Positions 1 through 12,900 of a DNA stretch of 64,000 nucleotides are shown in pieces. This stretch comes from Metridium senile (taxonomy: Eukaryota > Cnidaria > Anthozoa > Actiniaria > Metridiidae). The notes beneath the pieces were generated by a model. That model was not told the origin of the DNA. It saw nothing but the letters and a program-made list of their open reading frames with translations, and did no database searches. The DNA lies in NCBI GenBank assembly GCA_949775045.1, contig OX459096.1, positions 38,673,316 to 38,737,315 on the forward strand. The letters run 5' to 3'. Both the position numbers and the translations under genes were made by a program. Position 1 is the stretch's first letter; every line of letters starts with the position of its first letter.

Positions 1-1339
1 TGGGAAAACGCGGACCAAGAAAAGAATCCAAAAAATAAAATTAAAAAAAATATATAAAAAAATAAAATATGAAAATAAAAAAATAAATAAAAAGTAAAAA
101 TAAAGAAGTAGATAAAACAGTAAAAAAAAAACAAATATTTATAAAGTGTTTCTTTACCCGAAAAAAAATCAATAATTCAGAAGAATTAACCTATTAGTGA
201 GTTGCAAATCCATTGGATCTCTGAGGCAGTTATTTGACTAACTTGACTAAAATCAATAAAAATCCAAAAATAATAGTTGAAGCTTACTGAAAGCATACTG
301 TATCCTTTTTGTTTCAGTTGAAACTTTGAAACGGGAAAATTGGTCTCAATCAGTAATGAACAAAAATTGGAATATGTAGTATATATTAGCTGACTAGATT
401 TGTATTTAAATTATTTCAGGTAATCTAGAATTATTCTCTGATATGTTTTTATAATAGTTTAACATAGTACAGCCCATGAATCTGAGGCTGCGATTTTGAT
501 AGAGATTAATGTGTTAAATCGAAGTAATTTAAAGGCTGTTAGTTTTGATTATCATCCCTAAATAAATTTAATAAATTGAACTCAAGTATTAAATAACAAC
601 ATATCTGATTTGCAATTACTTTACATTGATCATGGGTGTCATAAAAGCTTTTATAAACTGACCTTGTTGACCTCCCCCCGGAAATGAATTTTAATCTGAG
701 GTAATGTGAATCTCAGGTACGAATCTCAGGCCAGCTTCACTTTGGGTTGTTTAATTGAGTCCACTCAATATTCAATTGATCAATATTCTTATTTAAAGGC
801 TTATTAATACGTATTTGGTGTCCACTCAAATTTATATATTGATCGATACTGAGAGAAGGACATGCGTGTCTTATCAAGTGATGACTGACATTATACACAT
901 TCGAGATCACAAGGTTTGCAGGCGGCTTTTGAACTAACTTGTCTGAGAGAAAAAAATATCAGAAAAAGTCTCTCAGTATAATTCAAGTATCCCGATTCTT
1001 CGAGTCGCAGCGAGAAACACAGTGGGACACTCACTAATAGGTTAATTCTTCTGAATTATTGAGTTTTTCGTGTAAAGAAACATTTTATAAATATTTGGAA
1101 GTTTTGTTTACCGTTTTATCTACTTCTTCATTGTTATTTATTTTTATATTAATTTTTTTTTTTTTTATTTAATTTAATTTAATTTTTTTGTATTTTCATA
1201 TTTTATTTTTTAATATATTTTTTTTAATTTAATTTTTTTTTTTTGGTCTGTGTTTTCCCAAATGGTCCGTTGACGGACCAGTCCATCGGTCAGCGGTCCG
1301 CTGGTCCGCCGACGGACGGTCCGTATCTGTGTTTTCCCG
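1..1339. mobile_element. Long-TIR DNA element, left end cut by window edge
   Basis: Bases 1-203 reappear in inverted orientation at 1031-1260. Both arms are AT-rich, begin with TGGGAAAAC and contain the shared motif GAATTAACCTATTAGTGAG at the inner end. The roughly 830 bp between the arms has no long open frame. A GGTCCG-rich block at 1261-1339 ends in a second copy of the terminal motif (GTGTTTTCCCGA), so the true right end may be near 1339 and the left end may lie before base 1. It looks like a non-autonomous DNA transposon; the superfamily is not clear. Confidence 0.75.
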
Positions 1340-1532
1340 ACACCCCTAAAAATCTCTTGAGCCGACATTAAAATCCCTGACACTTATTAAATATCAAATT
1401 AAGCATAACAATTGATGTTGGTTGTTTATAAAGAATATAGTTGCAGTAACTTGATACTAAGAAAATGATTAAGATAACATCTGATTTAATATGTCAAACA
1501 GTAAAGCCAAACAGTCACAGAGGCTTACATTA

Positions 1533-2059
1533 GAGCCCATTCGCACTAGCCTGCCAAAGTTTGTTTGGCTCAACCAAAATTCATACCAAAGTTTGTCTCA
1601 ACCAAATTTTGGTTTGGAAACTGTATTCGCACTATAATATTAGGCCGATCGCAAACGTCAACCAAGTGTCACTTGATAGGTACATTTAAGCGTCTCATTT
1701 TGGAGCAGATTCAGCTATTTGACTACAGTATTAATTGTTATTGAAAAATAGAACATTTCCCCGTACAAATCACGATAATACCATGGCTAATGCCACAGAT
1801 TCATCTCTTTTCGATTGATCGAGTGTGTGGTTTTGTTGACTTTGAAAACACACGTTGAAGTGATAATTACCAAACCTGTCAAAATTGACATTTTTACAAA
1901 GTTTGGTGGCCTTTAGAGCAGGACAGTGGCAAATTTGAAGTTTGGTTGGCAGCGACAAAGTTTGTCCCAACACAAAAATATCATTCGCACTGTTCCTACC
2001 TCGTCGATGACAGATTTTTTTGTAAAACAAACAAAATTTGGTCTAGTGCGAATGGGGCC
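1533..2059. mobile_element. MITE with TTA target duplication, PIF/Harbinger-like
   Basis: The termini are inverted copies (left GAGCCCATTCGCACTAG, right complement GGCCCCATTCGCACTAG, 15 of 17 matching). They are flanked by TTA at 1530-1532 and 2060-2062. The interior repeats a CCAAAGTTTG-type motif in both orientations. A TTA duplication with GGCC-like ends is typical of PIF/Harbinger elements; the assignment is by inference. No transposase is present. Confidence 0.75.
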
Positions 2060-2830
2060 TTACAGTGTGATTGCCATGAGCCAAAATAGAATTAAGTATT
2101 CAGACTTTTGTACCCTAGTTACTATAGAGTCAAAATTTTTGACCGATTCTCGTCAAAAGAAAAATTGTTAAAGCCAACATCTATTTTTACAGGAGGGTCC
2201 TGAAGGGGTAAAATGGGAGCTAGGATTGGCCTTATTTTTGACTGGGAAAATGGACCAGGACCCTCTTACAGTGACAGAAAGGTTTTGGCATATAATTTAT
2301 GTCAACCTTTCCATTGGCTTTGCAGAAAATAATCCACAACATGTCTGGCTGGATTTCCCTCGTGCATGATGTCTCCAGTACCCTCTGGTCTATCTCCTCA
2401 TGGTCTTCAAGGTTTTGCTCAAATATTGTCCTCCCCTGTGAGATAAGAACAGATCTGCAGTAGAATCTGTCTTTAGCAAAATCAAACCAGTCCTAATCAA
2501 AACCAAAAGTTTAGCACAAAGGCACAGCCATTTGCTATATTTTTAACAGTAGTGAAATAAAAGAGATAATCAGGATTGGCATGTATGCAATTGACACTCT
2601 ATCTATCAATTCTTCCATCCCCAATCCATCACTGTATCAATCCATCAACAAAACAACAAGAAAAAAATGATAATATGCATAAGTGCATTTATAATCTTAT
2701 ATGGCACTAGATCATTTCAAAGTTCAGAAAACAATGTCTTTGTATGATTTGAGATTGTGCTAAAATTAAAAACTCATGAATACTTTTTACATTGTCAGCT
2801 CCATATTTTTTTTACTTGTTATTTTTCCAG
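2060..2830. other. Upstream flank of the SLC22 gene
   Basis: This stretch is AT-rich without a supported exon. It ends in a pyrimidine-rich tract and CAG at 2828-2830 that reads as a splice acceptor, so at least one untranslated 5' exon probably lies upstream. I could not place that exon or a promoter. Confidence 0.4.
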
Positions 2831-2842
2831 ATGATGCAATAA
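2831..2842 (+). promoter_or_regulatory. Minimal upstream ORF before the SLC22 start
   Basis: Directly after a splice-acceptor-like CAG the exon reads ATG ATG CAA TAA, a three-codon ORF. Its stop ends one base before the main ATG at 2844. An upstream ORF this close could reduce or tune translation of the transporter. This depends on the acceptor being used. Confidence 0.4.
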
Positions 2843-2843
2843 A

Positions 2844-5800
2844 ATGGACCTACATTCAGTGGATCACATCCTTGAGAGAATTGGTAGTCTAGGGATTTAT
2901 CAAGCAAGACTTCTATTTATCCTAAGTTGGGTTCTCTTGTTTAATGTTGGATATCCTTATTTGCTTCTAACTTTTCTGATTTATGAACCACCATGGAGAT
3001 GTGTCACAAACAGTTCAGTTTGTACAGTTACAGAATACATTAAACCTGGTCATGAACATTATCAATTGCGGTGTGGTATACCAAGGGACCAATGGCAGTT
3101 TACTGGAGAAAGAAGTTCTGTTATAACTGAGGTCAGGATTTGTGCTGAGTTGATTTAATTCCTCAATTATAGTGTTATTTAACAAATTGCCTTTTAGTTA
3201 GGGCACACAATAATTATTCACTGACTTTCAAAATGCATACTTCCAATAATTATAATTACTATTCCATTACTATATATATTATATTACTATAACGTATAAT
3301 GAGTACAATTTAGGTTTTTCCATGCTGTAGAGCATTCTTTATAATTTAGTAAGACCATTGTGTACCATCAGTGGCCTCAGATTCCATCTTCTCTAATAAT
3401 ATACACTTCAGGTCTTCTCTGAACATTTGGTGTCACATAGGCTTTGGCTTTCTTCTTTTCCCTTAGCTAGTTGCGGAGCATGAGGCGAGCAACAATTCCC
3501 TCCAAAATTCAATGATTTATATTGCTGCTTCTATATTTATTTGACATGGAACAACAACATCATTTGTCTTGACAGTTTGAATTGATCTGTGACAATGCAG
3601 CGCTAGGTGTGGTTTCTCCAACCTTGTTTTTTATTGGTACTTTGGTTTCTGATTGCTGTTGTGGAATACTATCAGACAAGATTGGTCGCAAACCTGTAAT
3701 GATTGTTTCTGGCTTTTTGGTTTCTGTCTTCTCATTGGGTGCAGCTTTCTCACACAAATACTGGCTTTACACGGCTTGCAGATTCTTTGTGGGTTTTAGT
3801 TACTGTAAGTGTTTGTATGATGATAAGGATGACATATGGTGTTGATCATGATGATGATGGCAGTATTGATATGTTAATGAGAATATACATTAGATTATGT
3901 TGATGATCTTAATTATGATGGTAATGAGAATAATGTGATGGTGTTGATGAGGATCAGCTATTGAGCAGTGTTTACTGTTAAACTTTGTAAATATAAATCC
4001 TGGGGGGGGGGGGGGGGGGGGTACTCCACTAGGATTTGGGTAGGAGTGTTCGGCTGGGATCCTGATTACCCTGTTTATGCTGCGAAAACGTGCTGAATTT
4101 CCCGAAAGACGAAAGACTGTGCTGCTCATCATATTACCTATAATTAATATACCTGAATATGACAAAAAAACTAAGGAAATTGGGAAATGGGGTAAAAATA
4201 TACCCTGTTCATGACAGACAACTCAAAACCATACCTTGTTTATGACAGAAAGCTCGAAAAGCCATACCCTGTTCAGCAGATCATCCCCGTATAGTAAATA
4301 TATGGGAGTCCCCCCTCTCCCCCCCCCCCCCCCTCCCCCCCTCCCCGGGATACTGGAATACTGGGATACCGGGATACTGGGATACTGGAATTTTTTTTGC
4401 AGTGCAGTTGTTTAACTGATCATTGTTTGAAGTAAATACCACAGTCACGGAGTCCTTTACCAAATGAATGCTACTAATATTTCTTAATTTTTTACAGCTT
4501 CAACATTCATCCCATTGTATACACTAAGTACTGAATTTGTTGTTGTTAGTCGTCGTCATATTTCGGGTACAATTATCTGGTTTGCTTGGGCATTTACTCT
4601 AATGTTACTGGCTGGCATTGCATATCTATTTCAAGACTGGAGGATTGTTACTATAGCAGGAGCAGTGCCTGGTTTTTTAATACTTATTTTCTGGTGGTAA
4701 GTGTACCATGACATGAAAATGTACATGATTAGAAAAAATATTTATCTAAATGAGTAATATACCTTTCCCAAATTTGCACGACTTAACACAAAACAATAGA
4801 TTGAATTCAAAGCTGGAGTGGATCAATCTATACATGAATTCATTGTATTTTATCCACTCCCAACCTGACTTGAAACTATTGTTTAAGGATTCTAAAGTGA
4901 AGCAAATTTGTGAAGGCTCAAAAAATGAACTCAGTGAGTCAGCTAACATTTCAAAGACATGATTCATTATTGATTATCAATGATCTTTTCAACAGGTTTA
5001 TCCCTGAATCAATGAGATTTCTCCTTTTAAAAGAGAAGGCAGTAGAAGCTGAAGGAATATTGAAGAAAATAGCTAAAACTAATAGACGAAAATATCCATC
5101 AGATTGCTCTCTGAGTGAGTTGGTATACACCAAAGAACAACGAAGAGGAAGCCTTTTAGATCTTTTCAGAACTAAAAAGATGCTACACATCACAGTTTCT
5201 TTGTTTTTTATCTCGTAAGTTTGAGGTAGATGTGTTAATTCTTTAAGCTGTGGTCAAACTAGAAAACAATAAAATAATGTGAATGTATTGTTTTCATCTG
5301 TAGGTTAACAGCTACAGTGGTATACCTGGCTGTGACCATATCATCACCATCACTAGGTGGTAATATGTACCTCAATGTATTTCTTGTTGGTCTTATTGAG
5401 TTTCCTGCCAATTTGATTGGAATGGTAGTTATTAAAAGGTATAGAAAAGAGGAATAATCATGATAGGCTTGTCTTATAAGTTAACAAATACTCACGGTAC
5501 ATATTTGCAAACTATCATATCCAACCAGCATTTCACTGTCCCTCCTGTCCCTCCTGTCCCTCCTGTCCCTCCTGTCCCTCCTGTCCCTCCTGTCCCTCCT
5601 GTCCCTCCTGTCCCTCCTGTCCCTCCTGTCCCTCCTGTCCCTCCTGTCCCTCCTGTCCCTCCTGTCCCTCCTGTCCCTCCTGTCCCTCCTGTCCCTCCTG
5701 TCCCTCCTGTCCCTCCTGTCCCTCCTGTCCCTCCTGTCCCTCCTGTCCCTCCTGTCCCTCCTGTCCCTCCTGTCCCTCCTGTCCCTCCTGTCCCTCCTGT

Positions 5801-7555
5801 CCCTCCTGTCCCTCCTGTCCCTCCTGTCCCTCCTGTCCCTCCTGTCCCTCCTGTCCCTCCTGTCCCTCCTGTCCCTCCTGTCCCTCCTGTCCCTCCTGTC
5901 CCTCCTGTCCCTCCTGTCCCTCCTGTCCCTCCTGTCCCTCCAGTCCCTCCTGTCCCCCCTGTCAATCCTGACCCCCTGTCCCTCCTCTCCCTCCTCTCCC
6001 TCTTGTCCCTCCTCTCCCTCCTCTCCCTTGTGTCCCTCATGTCCCTCCTCTCCCTCCTCTCCCTCCTCTCCCTCCTGTCCATTCAATAAATGTGTGTGTA
6101 CTATCCCAATTATTTTTTCAATCAGGCTCAGTCATGTATGGTCTTATATAGTTATAAGAAGAAAAATAATTTATTTGTTTACTTAAAGGTTTGGGCGTAG
6201 GAATGTTATAGCAGTCAGTTTAATAGTGGCAGCCAGTGGTGCACTACTTGTGATAATCCTTACAATCTATGACTCAGGAAACCAAGGTAAATATAATATA
6301 TTCAAAATGGAGTCACAAAGGTAGCAATTAGATATTCCAATAGACCCATTTGGGGTTTGTTTTTGCATATTATCCATGAAGCCACTGTTGTAAGTAAACT
6401 ACATATTCAAACTAATTTCTACAATATTCCCATCCGATCTGTATGGGATATACATATTTCAACTTGTCTTTTGTTTATCCAGGTTATACTACAGGACGAA
6501 TAGCTACATCAATGTTGGCCAAGATGGCGGCAGGCATAACATATATCACAGTAACTATGTTTGCTGCTGAATGTTATCCATCTATAATAAGGTACGTAAT
6601 ACAACTAGCAAAGTTGCCAAAGCTCATCACAGACGTTTTTGATGATATTTTATTTATAAATGTTTTCATTAGGAATTGAGTGGATGAAATATCAGTCATT
6701 TTTAAAAAGTGAACTTTAGAAAATAATGCATTAGAAGCTCTAAATATAACTGTGCCTGATGCTTTTTGTCATCAGTGAGAATTATTGTATTTTTACATCT
6801 TACAGGAGCACTGGATTTGCTGTTTCTAATGCAGGAGTTGATATTGGTAGTACTATCTCTCCTTTTATCATAAAACTGGTGAGTTACTTTTTTTAAATTC
6901 ATAGCTTTTAAAGATAAGAAAGCAACCTACAATCAAATTATGTTAAACTGGCTATTTAAAACAATTAACTAATCATTGGTTTGAATATTTAATCATAAGT
7001 CAAACCAGTATTTGCACCCTGGAGGGAATCATGGATAACAGTGTCAAGCATGATTGTCAAATCTCTAGGGGGTAAAAATCAGCAAATGGTATCTTTGCGG
7101 TTCTTTAAATTACAATTTATGATATCTTGTCGAGCATCAATAAAGAAAGAGCCCATCGATTTCTTGATATACATAGCTGCAAAGCAATTTTCAAAAAGAA
7201 CATCAATACTTATACCCCTGCAGCTTTTCTGGATGCAATGACAAATGCAAAATGCGCTCTAGCTCCCTCACTTATGGTTGATGTGTTATGTACTAGAAAT
7301 AAGACGTGTAATTCTTGCTTAATGACTTTCTAGGATCGTTTCAATCCATTGCTACCATATGGCGTCATTGGTGGGGCTGCATTCCTTGCTGGTATATTAT
7401 GTTTAACATTGAAAGAAACTGGCGACACACCCACCAAGGAAACTCTAAATGATGAGACTTGGACGAAGTTGACTGCGCCAAATATTGAAGGGGAATTCTC
7501 TGATCAGACTTATAGATCTAGAACTTCCAGTAATGTGAAAGAGACTGATGTCTAA
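2844..7555 (+). CDS. SLC22A: SLC22-family organic ion transporter
   Basis: This is a 12-helix major facilitator expected to move organic cations, carnitine-like zwitterions or anions across the plasma membrane. The coding exons are 2844-3131, 3576-3804, 4498-4696, 4996-5214, 5304-5438, 6189-6286, 6483-6591, 6806-6878 and 7334-7555. All nine junctions keep phase and give 523 residues, close to the usual 520-560. Family marks are an N-terminal helix before a Cys-containing extracellular loop, the loop-end SSVITEFELIC, the signature GILSDKIGRKP after helix 2, and WFIPESMRFLL after helix 6. The extracellular loop is short, about 40 residues. The C-terminal tail is hydrophilic. The substrate and subfamily cannot be decided from sequence alone. 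Intron 5 carries a 9-bp minisatellite and intron 2 a poly-G element. Confidence 0.93.
4002..4346. mobile_element. Poly-G-ended repeat element, copy A
   Basis: The element starts with a run of about 20 G and GTACTCC and ends with GGGAGTCC and a C-rich run. The interior repeats units such as CCCTGTTTATGACA. It matches, in inverted orientation, the element at 41819-42233, including CGTGCTGAATTTCCCGAAAG. It lies in SLC22 intron 2 and is followed by short tandem GGGATACT units to about 4390. Confidence 0.8.
5537..6080. repeat. 9-bp minisatellite (CCTCCTGTC)n
   Basis: About 44 near-perfect copies of a 9-bp unit run from 5540 to 5940, followed by degenerate CTCCCTCCT units to 6080. The array fills most of SLC22 intron 5 (5439-6188). 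Because 9 is a multiple of 3, several frames stay open on both strands, but splicing phase shows this is intron. The minus strand is G-rich. Confidence 0.97.
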
Positions 7556-8121
7556 TTAGTTAGAGAGCTAACAATAAACCCTAAGGACAACCATATAGGA
7601 ACGTATGGACTTCGTATTATAATGTTATAGACTAGATTCTAATATTTGGTCCTAGTTTGCTCTCTGGCACATATTTGAATGACATAATAAAATATTATTA
7701 AAAAATCAGCACAAAGAATTAAAATAACAAAATTTTTGTGCAATTGCTTTTAATTATAGTTAGCAGTATTTATATGGTTTATACTAACATATTTTTGCCT
7801 TCAATCTGTTTGATTGGTAGGTATAAATAAGTATGTATACTGTATTACAATTATAAGGGGCTCAATAATTAGGTATTTAATTAATTTGTACACTTTTTTA
7901 TTCATAAATTTAATTTTTATAAACTTATTTTATTAAAAACATAAATTAGTTAGTATTTTAACAGAATGCACAACATTCAGTTAATCAAATAATGAAGATG
8001 TTGTAAGGCAGTCATCAATTTTAATTCATTATTTATAGGATAGCAAAAATATGCCATTTAAAGATAAAAATTAAGATCAATGTGTAATAGCTATATTACT
8101 TATTAGTTATGTAAATTGTAT
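7556..8121. other. SLC22 3' flank with poly(A) signals
   Basis: AT-rich sequence after the SLC22 stop. AATAAA occurs at 7573-7578 and 7686-7691, the likely cleavage signals. Nothing else is supported here. Confidence 0.5.
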
Positions 8122-8125
8122 TTAA

Positions 8126-8852
8126 GGACGGGGCCTACTATTGCCACTGCGCAGGCTACTGCGCATCTACATAGTTTCCATTTTAACGCGCTATCTTACC
8201 TCAAAAGATGACAAAATACAAATAAAAAACCATCTAACGATGGTAGACGCGACGGTAGCGGTTTTTATAAAAACAGTCCCACAATGCACTTATGATGACG
8301 AATTTCTTTACTTAGTAGGGAGGGGACCGGAAAGAAATTGTCTTATGATGATCTTCGGCGGCAAAGTTTACCACGCGATTACTTTTTAAAACGCCCAGTA
8401 ACCCCAATTTTTTTATAACTGCAATTATTAAGAACATGTTAAACAATGGTTTTGATGTAAAATTTCGAAAAAGCAACTGATTTTTGAATGGAAAATAGAC
8501 AAAAATTCGAATTTTCTGAACCTCGTAAAATACAAGTCGCGATGCTAAAAAAATCATATTTCACTACTAACTTTTGAAAATACGTTACAAAATATATATT
8601 CCTATTAGAAAATTACTTGTTAATTGTTTACCGCTATCAAAGAGATGTTTCAATGAAAATCTTTTGAAAAAAAAAATATTTGTCGATGCCGGTAAAATCG
8701 TGACGTCAGCCATATTTAAGACTCATTATTTCTCTTAACTGCCCGGTGACCCCACCTTTTTTAGACAGATTTGTAGAACCCTCTGAAGGGTTAAAACAAC
8801 TCACATAGTTATTTGAAGAATACATTACTTTTTAATTAGTAAGGCCCCGTCC
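8126..8852. mobile_element. TIR element flanked by TTAA
   Basis: The ends are inverted copies (GGACGGGGCCT at 8126 and its complement ending at 8852), flanked by TTAA at 8122-8125 and 8853-8856. The TTAA duplication suggests a piggyBac-type mobilisation. Internal frames are short and not transposase-like, so it is non-autonomous. Confidence 0.75.
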
Positions 8853-9138
8853 TTAATTTTATGTAAAAAAGACCAGAAAAACAAATAATTAATAGATATT
8901 TTAATATTTTTAGAATCAAGGGTATCAAAAATTAAATTGTACATATTGTATATATGTTACAAAAGTAAAATATAAATAAATTATATAAGTGCTTGCACGT
9001 CTATATGTGATCTATCTGGATTGGAAGGATTCAGTCAGTCATAACTATTGTACCCTGCTATTAGAGGAAGTTTAATTGTCTCACAAAATTATAATCTTCT
9101 GCTACCTCAGCTTCTGGTTCTCTGCTAGCATTAGGTCC

Positions 9139-9560
9139 TGGGGGGACTCCCTATTGATAGAGGGTGGGGATGCTCGCCAAAATTTTTTTAAATGAACCCT
9201 AAAAGGGACCTGTGTTGTCAGTTTATGGGCGTGGCAGCTATAAAATTCTACCTCTAAGAGGGACCAAGTAAAAACGTATCCAAGGCTGGGTTTCTCGATT
9301 CAGTCATTGTTGCCAAAAGTCAATGTAATCTCTTTTATTAACAAGTGTTAATTGACACAATCCAGAAAGGGGATTGATATAAAATAAACAATTGTTGAAA
9401 AGAAGCATTGTTAATGTTGTTTACTTTCAAAACCCTAAAAGACACCACAAAACTCAGCTGGTGGGCATTCTCGTTCATTAACAGCCTAAGCAGGACCGAA
9501 ACCCCGATTTCAGCCCCTAAAAGGGACGGCAAGCATCCCGCCACTTTGACCTCCTTGGCA
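9139..9560. repeat. Probable dispersed repeat with CTAAAAGGGAC units
   Basis: The region starts with CTGGGGGGACTCCC and holds several copies of CCTAAAAGGGAC-like units (near 9197, 9260, 9437, 9515). It ends near GCAAGCATCCCGCC. I see no clean inverted ends, so the boundaries are approximate. The rest of 8857-9980 shows nothing beyond AT-rich sequence and the PRIM1 upstream flank. Confidence 0.4.
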
Positions 9561-9980
9561 GGACAAGGGTTAAGTTCAATGACAGCACAAAAAGGTATCT
9601 GTGAAAGGTAATCAAACCTGGATTATATGAAAAAAATTATCCATGAAAAAACATCCTTTTATCTTTTTTCCTTATTTTCTTTGTTTTATGAGAATTTGTT
9701 AATTTTTGGTGTCATTTAACTAAGTAATTATATAATTTTGAAAAAACATTCAAGATGAAATGTAAACAATTCTCTACTTTCACAATAACCATAATGCTAT
9801 TGTAATTCAAATCAAACAAATTGTAATTCAAATCAAACAAATTTGAATTGTGGCAGTAGGGCTGGAGAGAATTGATGTATTGGGTGGGGTGGGTTGCCTG
9901 TGGCAGTGTTTTGGGATTCCTTTATGGGGTCAGCGGTTTTCTTTTGAACCCGCGAAAATTTAGGCGGGAAAACAAACAAG

Positions 9981-12900
9981 ATGGCTGATACTTTAGTTGA
10001 TTCGCAGTCAGTGTTCAGTCAATCTGATTTACCTGAACTTTTACAGCAGTATTACAAAAGACTCTTTCCTTATAAGTACTACTACCAATGGTTGAGCTAT
10101 GGAAACGGTAAGGTTATAATTTTGACGACTTATGCACCAATTTAGCGTCATAATTATCAATTTCATTTCTTGTTCTGTTTTCTAACAGTACCCAAGACCT
10201 GCTTCACGAATCGCGAATTCTGCTTCACATTAAAGGATGATATTTATGTCCGTTATCAGTCTTTCTCTAATGAAGAGGAAATGGAGAAAGAGATCCAGAA
10301 GAGAAATCCCTTCAAGATTGATATTGGGGCTGTATTCACTCACAAGGTAAGGTATTCGTACCTATTATCGCGCACATCCTTTTATCGTGCTTTTCGTAAA
10401 AAATAATATACATCTTCTATTCCACTTAAACGATTATTGAAAAAAAATGGACCAAAAAAGTTGGTTGCAACAGAATAAGCAGCCATAATTGTTTTCATTA
10501 ATTTTGAAGCAGTGTTTTAAAAGATATATTTTATTTTTTACGAAAAACACGATAATAGGATGTGCGCGATAATAGGAACGACTAACTTATTTTATACGAC
10601 GAATAACTGCTTTTGTTGAGAATAATAGATATCTGATATTTCTTCAAACTAAATGTGTTTTAAAATAACATTTAATATATTAATGGATTCATTTCATTAT
10701 TTTGTATTATTATTTGATAATTATTATTTTTCAAGTTTCCATTTTTTTTTTCGAAGCAATATTAGCTCAGTCCAAAAAAGTCAAACCATTTTTGATTTAA
10801 GAAACTGATGAAGTGGTTGGATGATTGATTTACTTAGTTGTAATTTGTTGATTGACATGTTGATGAATTAATTGATTGATGGATTGAATTATTGATTGAT
10901 TGACAGCCTAAAGACCATAAGATGATCAAGGCAGCATCATTTCAAGCCATTGAGAAGGAACTTGTTTTTGATATTGATATGACTGATTATGATGAAATCA
11001 GAACATGCTGCAAGTAAGTACATAGAGGTTATAACATGGGCGCGCGGATATACAAATTTTATCTTCGAGTGTTGAAATGATCTTTTGAGATCAATGAGAT
11101 TTTCAACACAAGAAGATAAAATTTGTATCTCCAAGCGACGAAAACAACATGTTATTTTCACATGTGAAGATATCAAATTTTTGAAACAGAGAAATATAGG
11201 TATTTCATTGAAAATTATATAATAAATCATATTTATTACATGGGGTACATGGAGGTTAATTTAGCCTCTCGTTTCTGTGGTCCAATTGAGTCTGCACTAG
11301 GTTGTGAATGCTTTAGAAAAACTGTTAATATCAGTGTCTGTCATTTCAGCAATTGTAGCATCATTTAACCTTAGTGCCTCTCGAGGAACAGGACTAGTTT
11401 ATACATCTTGTAGTGTGTAATATGATTGAGGTGCTTAGATACTGCACATTTGATCTAATTGAAAAAGTAACTTCCCTAAAGAAAAAGTGCAAATAATGAT
11501 TTTTTTTTATTCAATATAAATTTGCAGAGGAGCAGAAATTTGCCCAAAATGTTGGACATTTATGGTTGTTGCTATGAAAATACTTGACGTTGCTTTGAAA
11601 GGTAACAGTTTCATATCTGTGTTGTTTCTAGATTTTATCTGTTACTTTTGAATTCTTACATTCATTGTTCTTACAAACAGAGGACTTTGGCTTTCAACAT
11701 AGACTGTGGGTTTATAGTGGTCGTCGTGGGGTACATTGTTGGGTCAGTGATGAAGCGGCAAGAAAACTTTCTCAAAGTGCTCGCTCAGCAATTGCCGAGT
11801 ACCTTAGTGTAGTAAAAGGAGGGGACAGTAAAACCAAAAAAGTTAACCTACGAAGTCCTCTCCATCCACATTTGGAGTAAGTCCTTAAATAAATAAGAAT
11901 GACATATTTACTACATACAGAACTACATGCTTATCCACATGATCACCACCATTGTAGGATTGCCAGTAGAAGAGCACAATGCACTATATTGCTACTATAA
12001 TATCCTTTGTAGCATGTACATGGCATTATTCTGATGGTGACTATCGCCAGCATATTTGAAACATCTACCACAAGTTTTTCAGCTCATCAAAACTGAAAAA
12101 TGCTTCTAGTTCAAAGAATATTTTTCAACCCAATCTATGCTTAACTGAGAGTGGTGTAGGTTTTGGTGCAGTTTTGCAGTTTTTTCATTTATATCTAACA
12201 GGTTCCCATTTAAATCTGTACTTTCCCATTTAAATTTGTACTTATGCAAATTTTGTTGATGTGTGCTAAACACACAGACCAACCAATCAGAGAAGTTCAC
12301 TTCAGAAATAATATACTCTGATTGGTTGATCTGTGTGTTTAGCACACATCAACACAATTTGCATAAGTACAGATTTAAATGGGAAAGTACAGATTTAAAT
12401 GGGAACCTGTTAGATGTGGTTGTGCAGTTTTACAAAATCGAGCAGTTTTTAGTTTTTTTTTCCAGGTTTTTTAGTTTTGGTCAAATTTTATATATTTAAC
12501 TTATTTCATATTTTTAGTAAATTTTGATACATGCAGTTGTGGATTTTTATGAGCAGTTTTACAGTTTTCAACCCCCTTTACAAAGCCCTCTTAACTAACT
12601 ACATTTATTAATACTTGTATTTTCAGGCGATCTAAAAACATCCTCAAAAATTATTTTGAAGAGTTCATACTGAAAGACCAAGATGTTTTGTCCTGCAAGG
12701 AAAGATGGGATGGAGTTCTTGCATTAATAAATGATGATTATATCCTTGTCAATATATTATAAATGGATGCAAAACAGGTTCTGCACTGTATTGCATTGCC
12801 ACTTGCACTACTTTTAAAAGGTCATACAGTATGACCATGACCATTTATTTTACCATGACCATGTCTTCCTCAAGCAAGTATGTTAAAGAGAACTCCAGAA

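Noticed and set aside
5460..6089. Open frame encoding a VPP repeat protein on the plus strand and RDR or TGG repeats on the minus strand
   Set aside because: It is the 9-bp minisatellite inside SLC22 intron 5; the flanking splice sites and phase show it is not coding.
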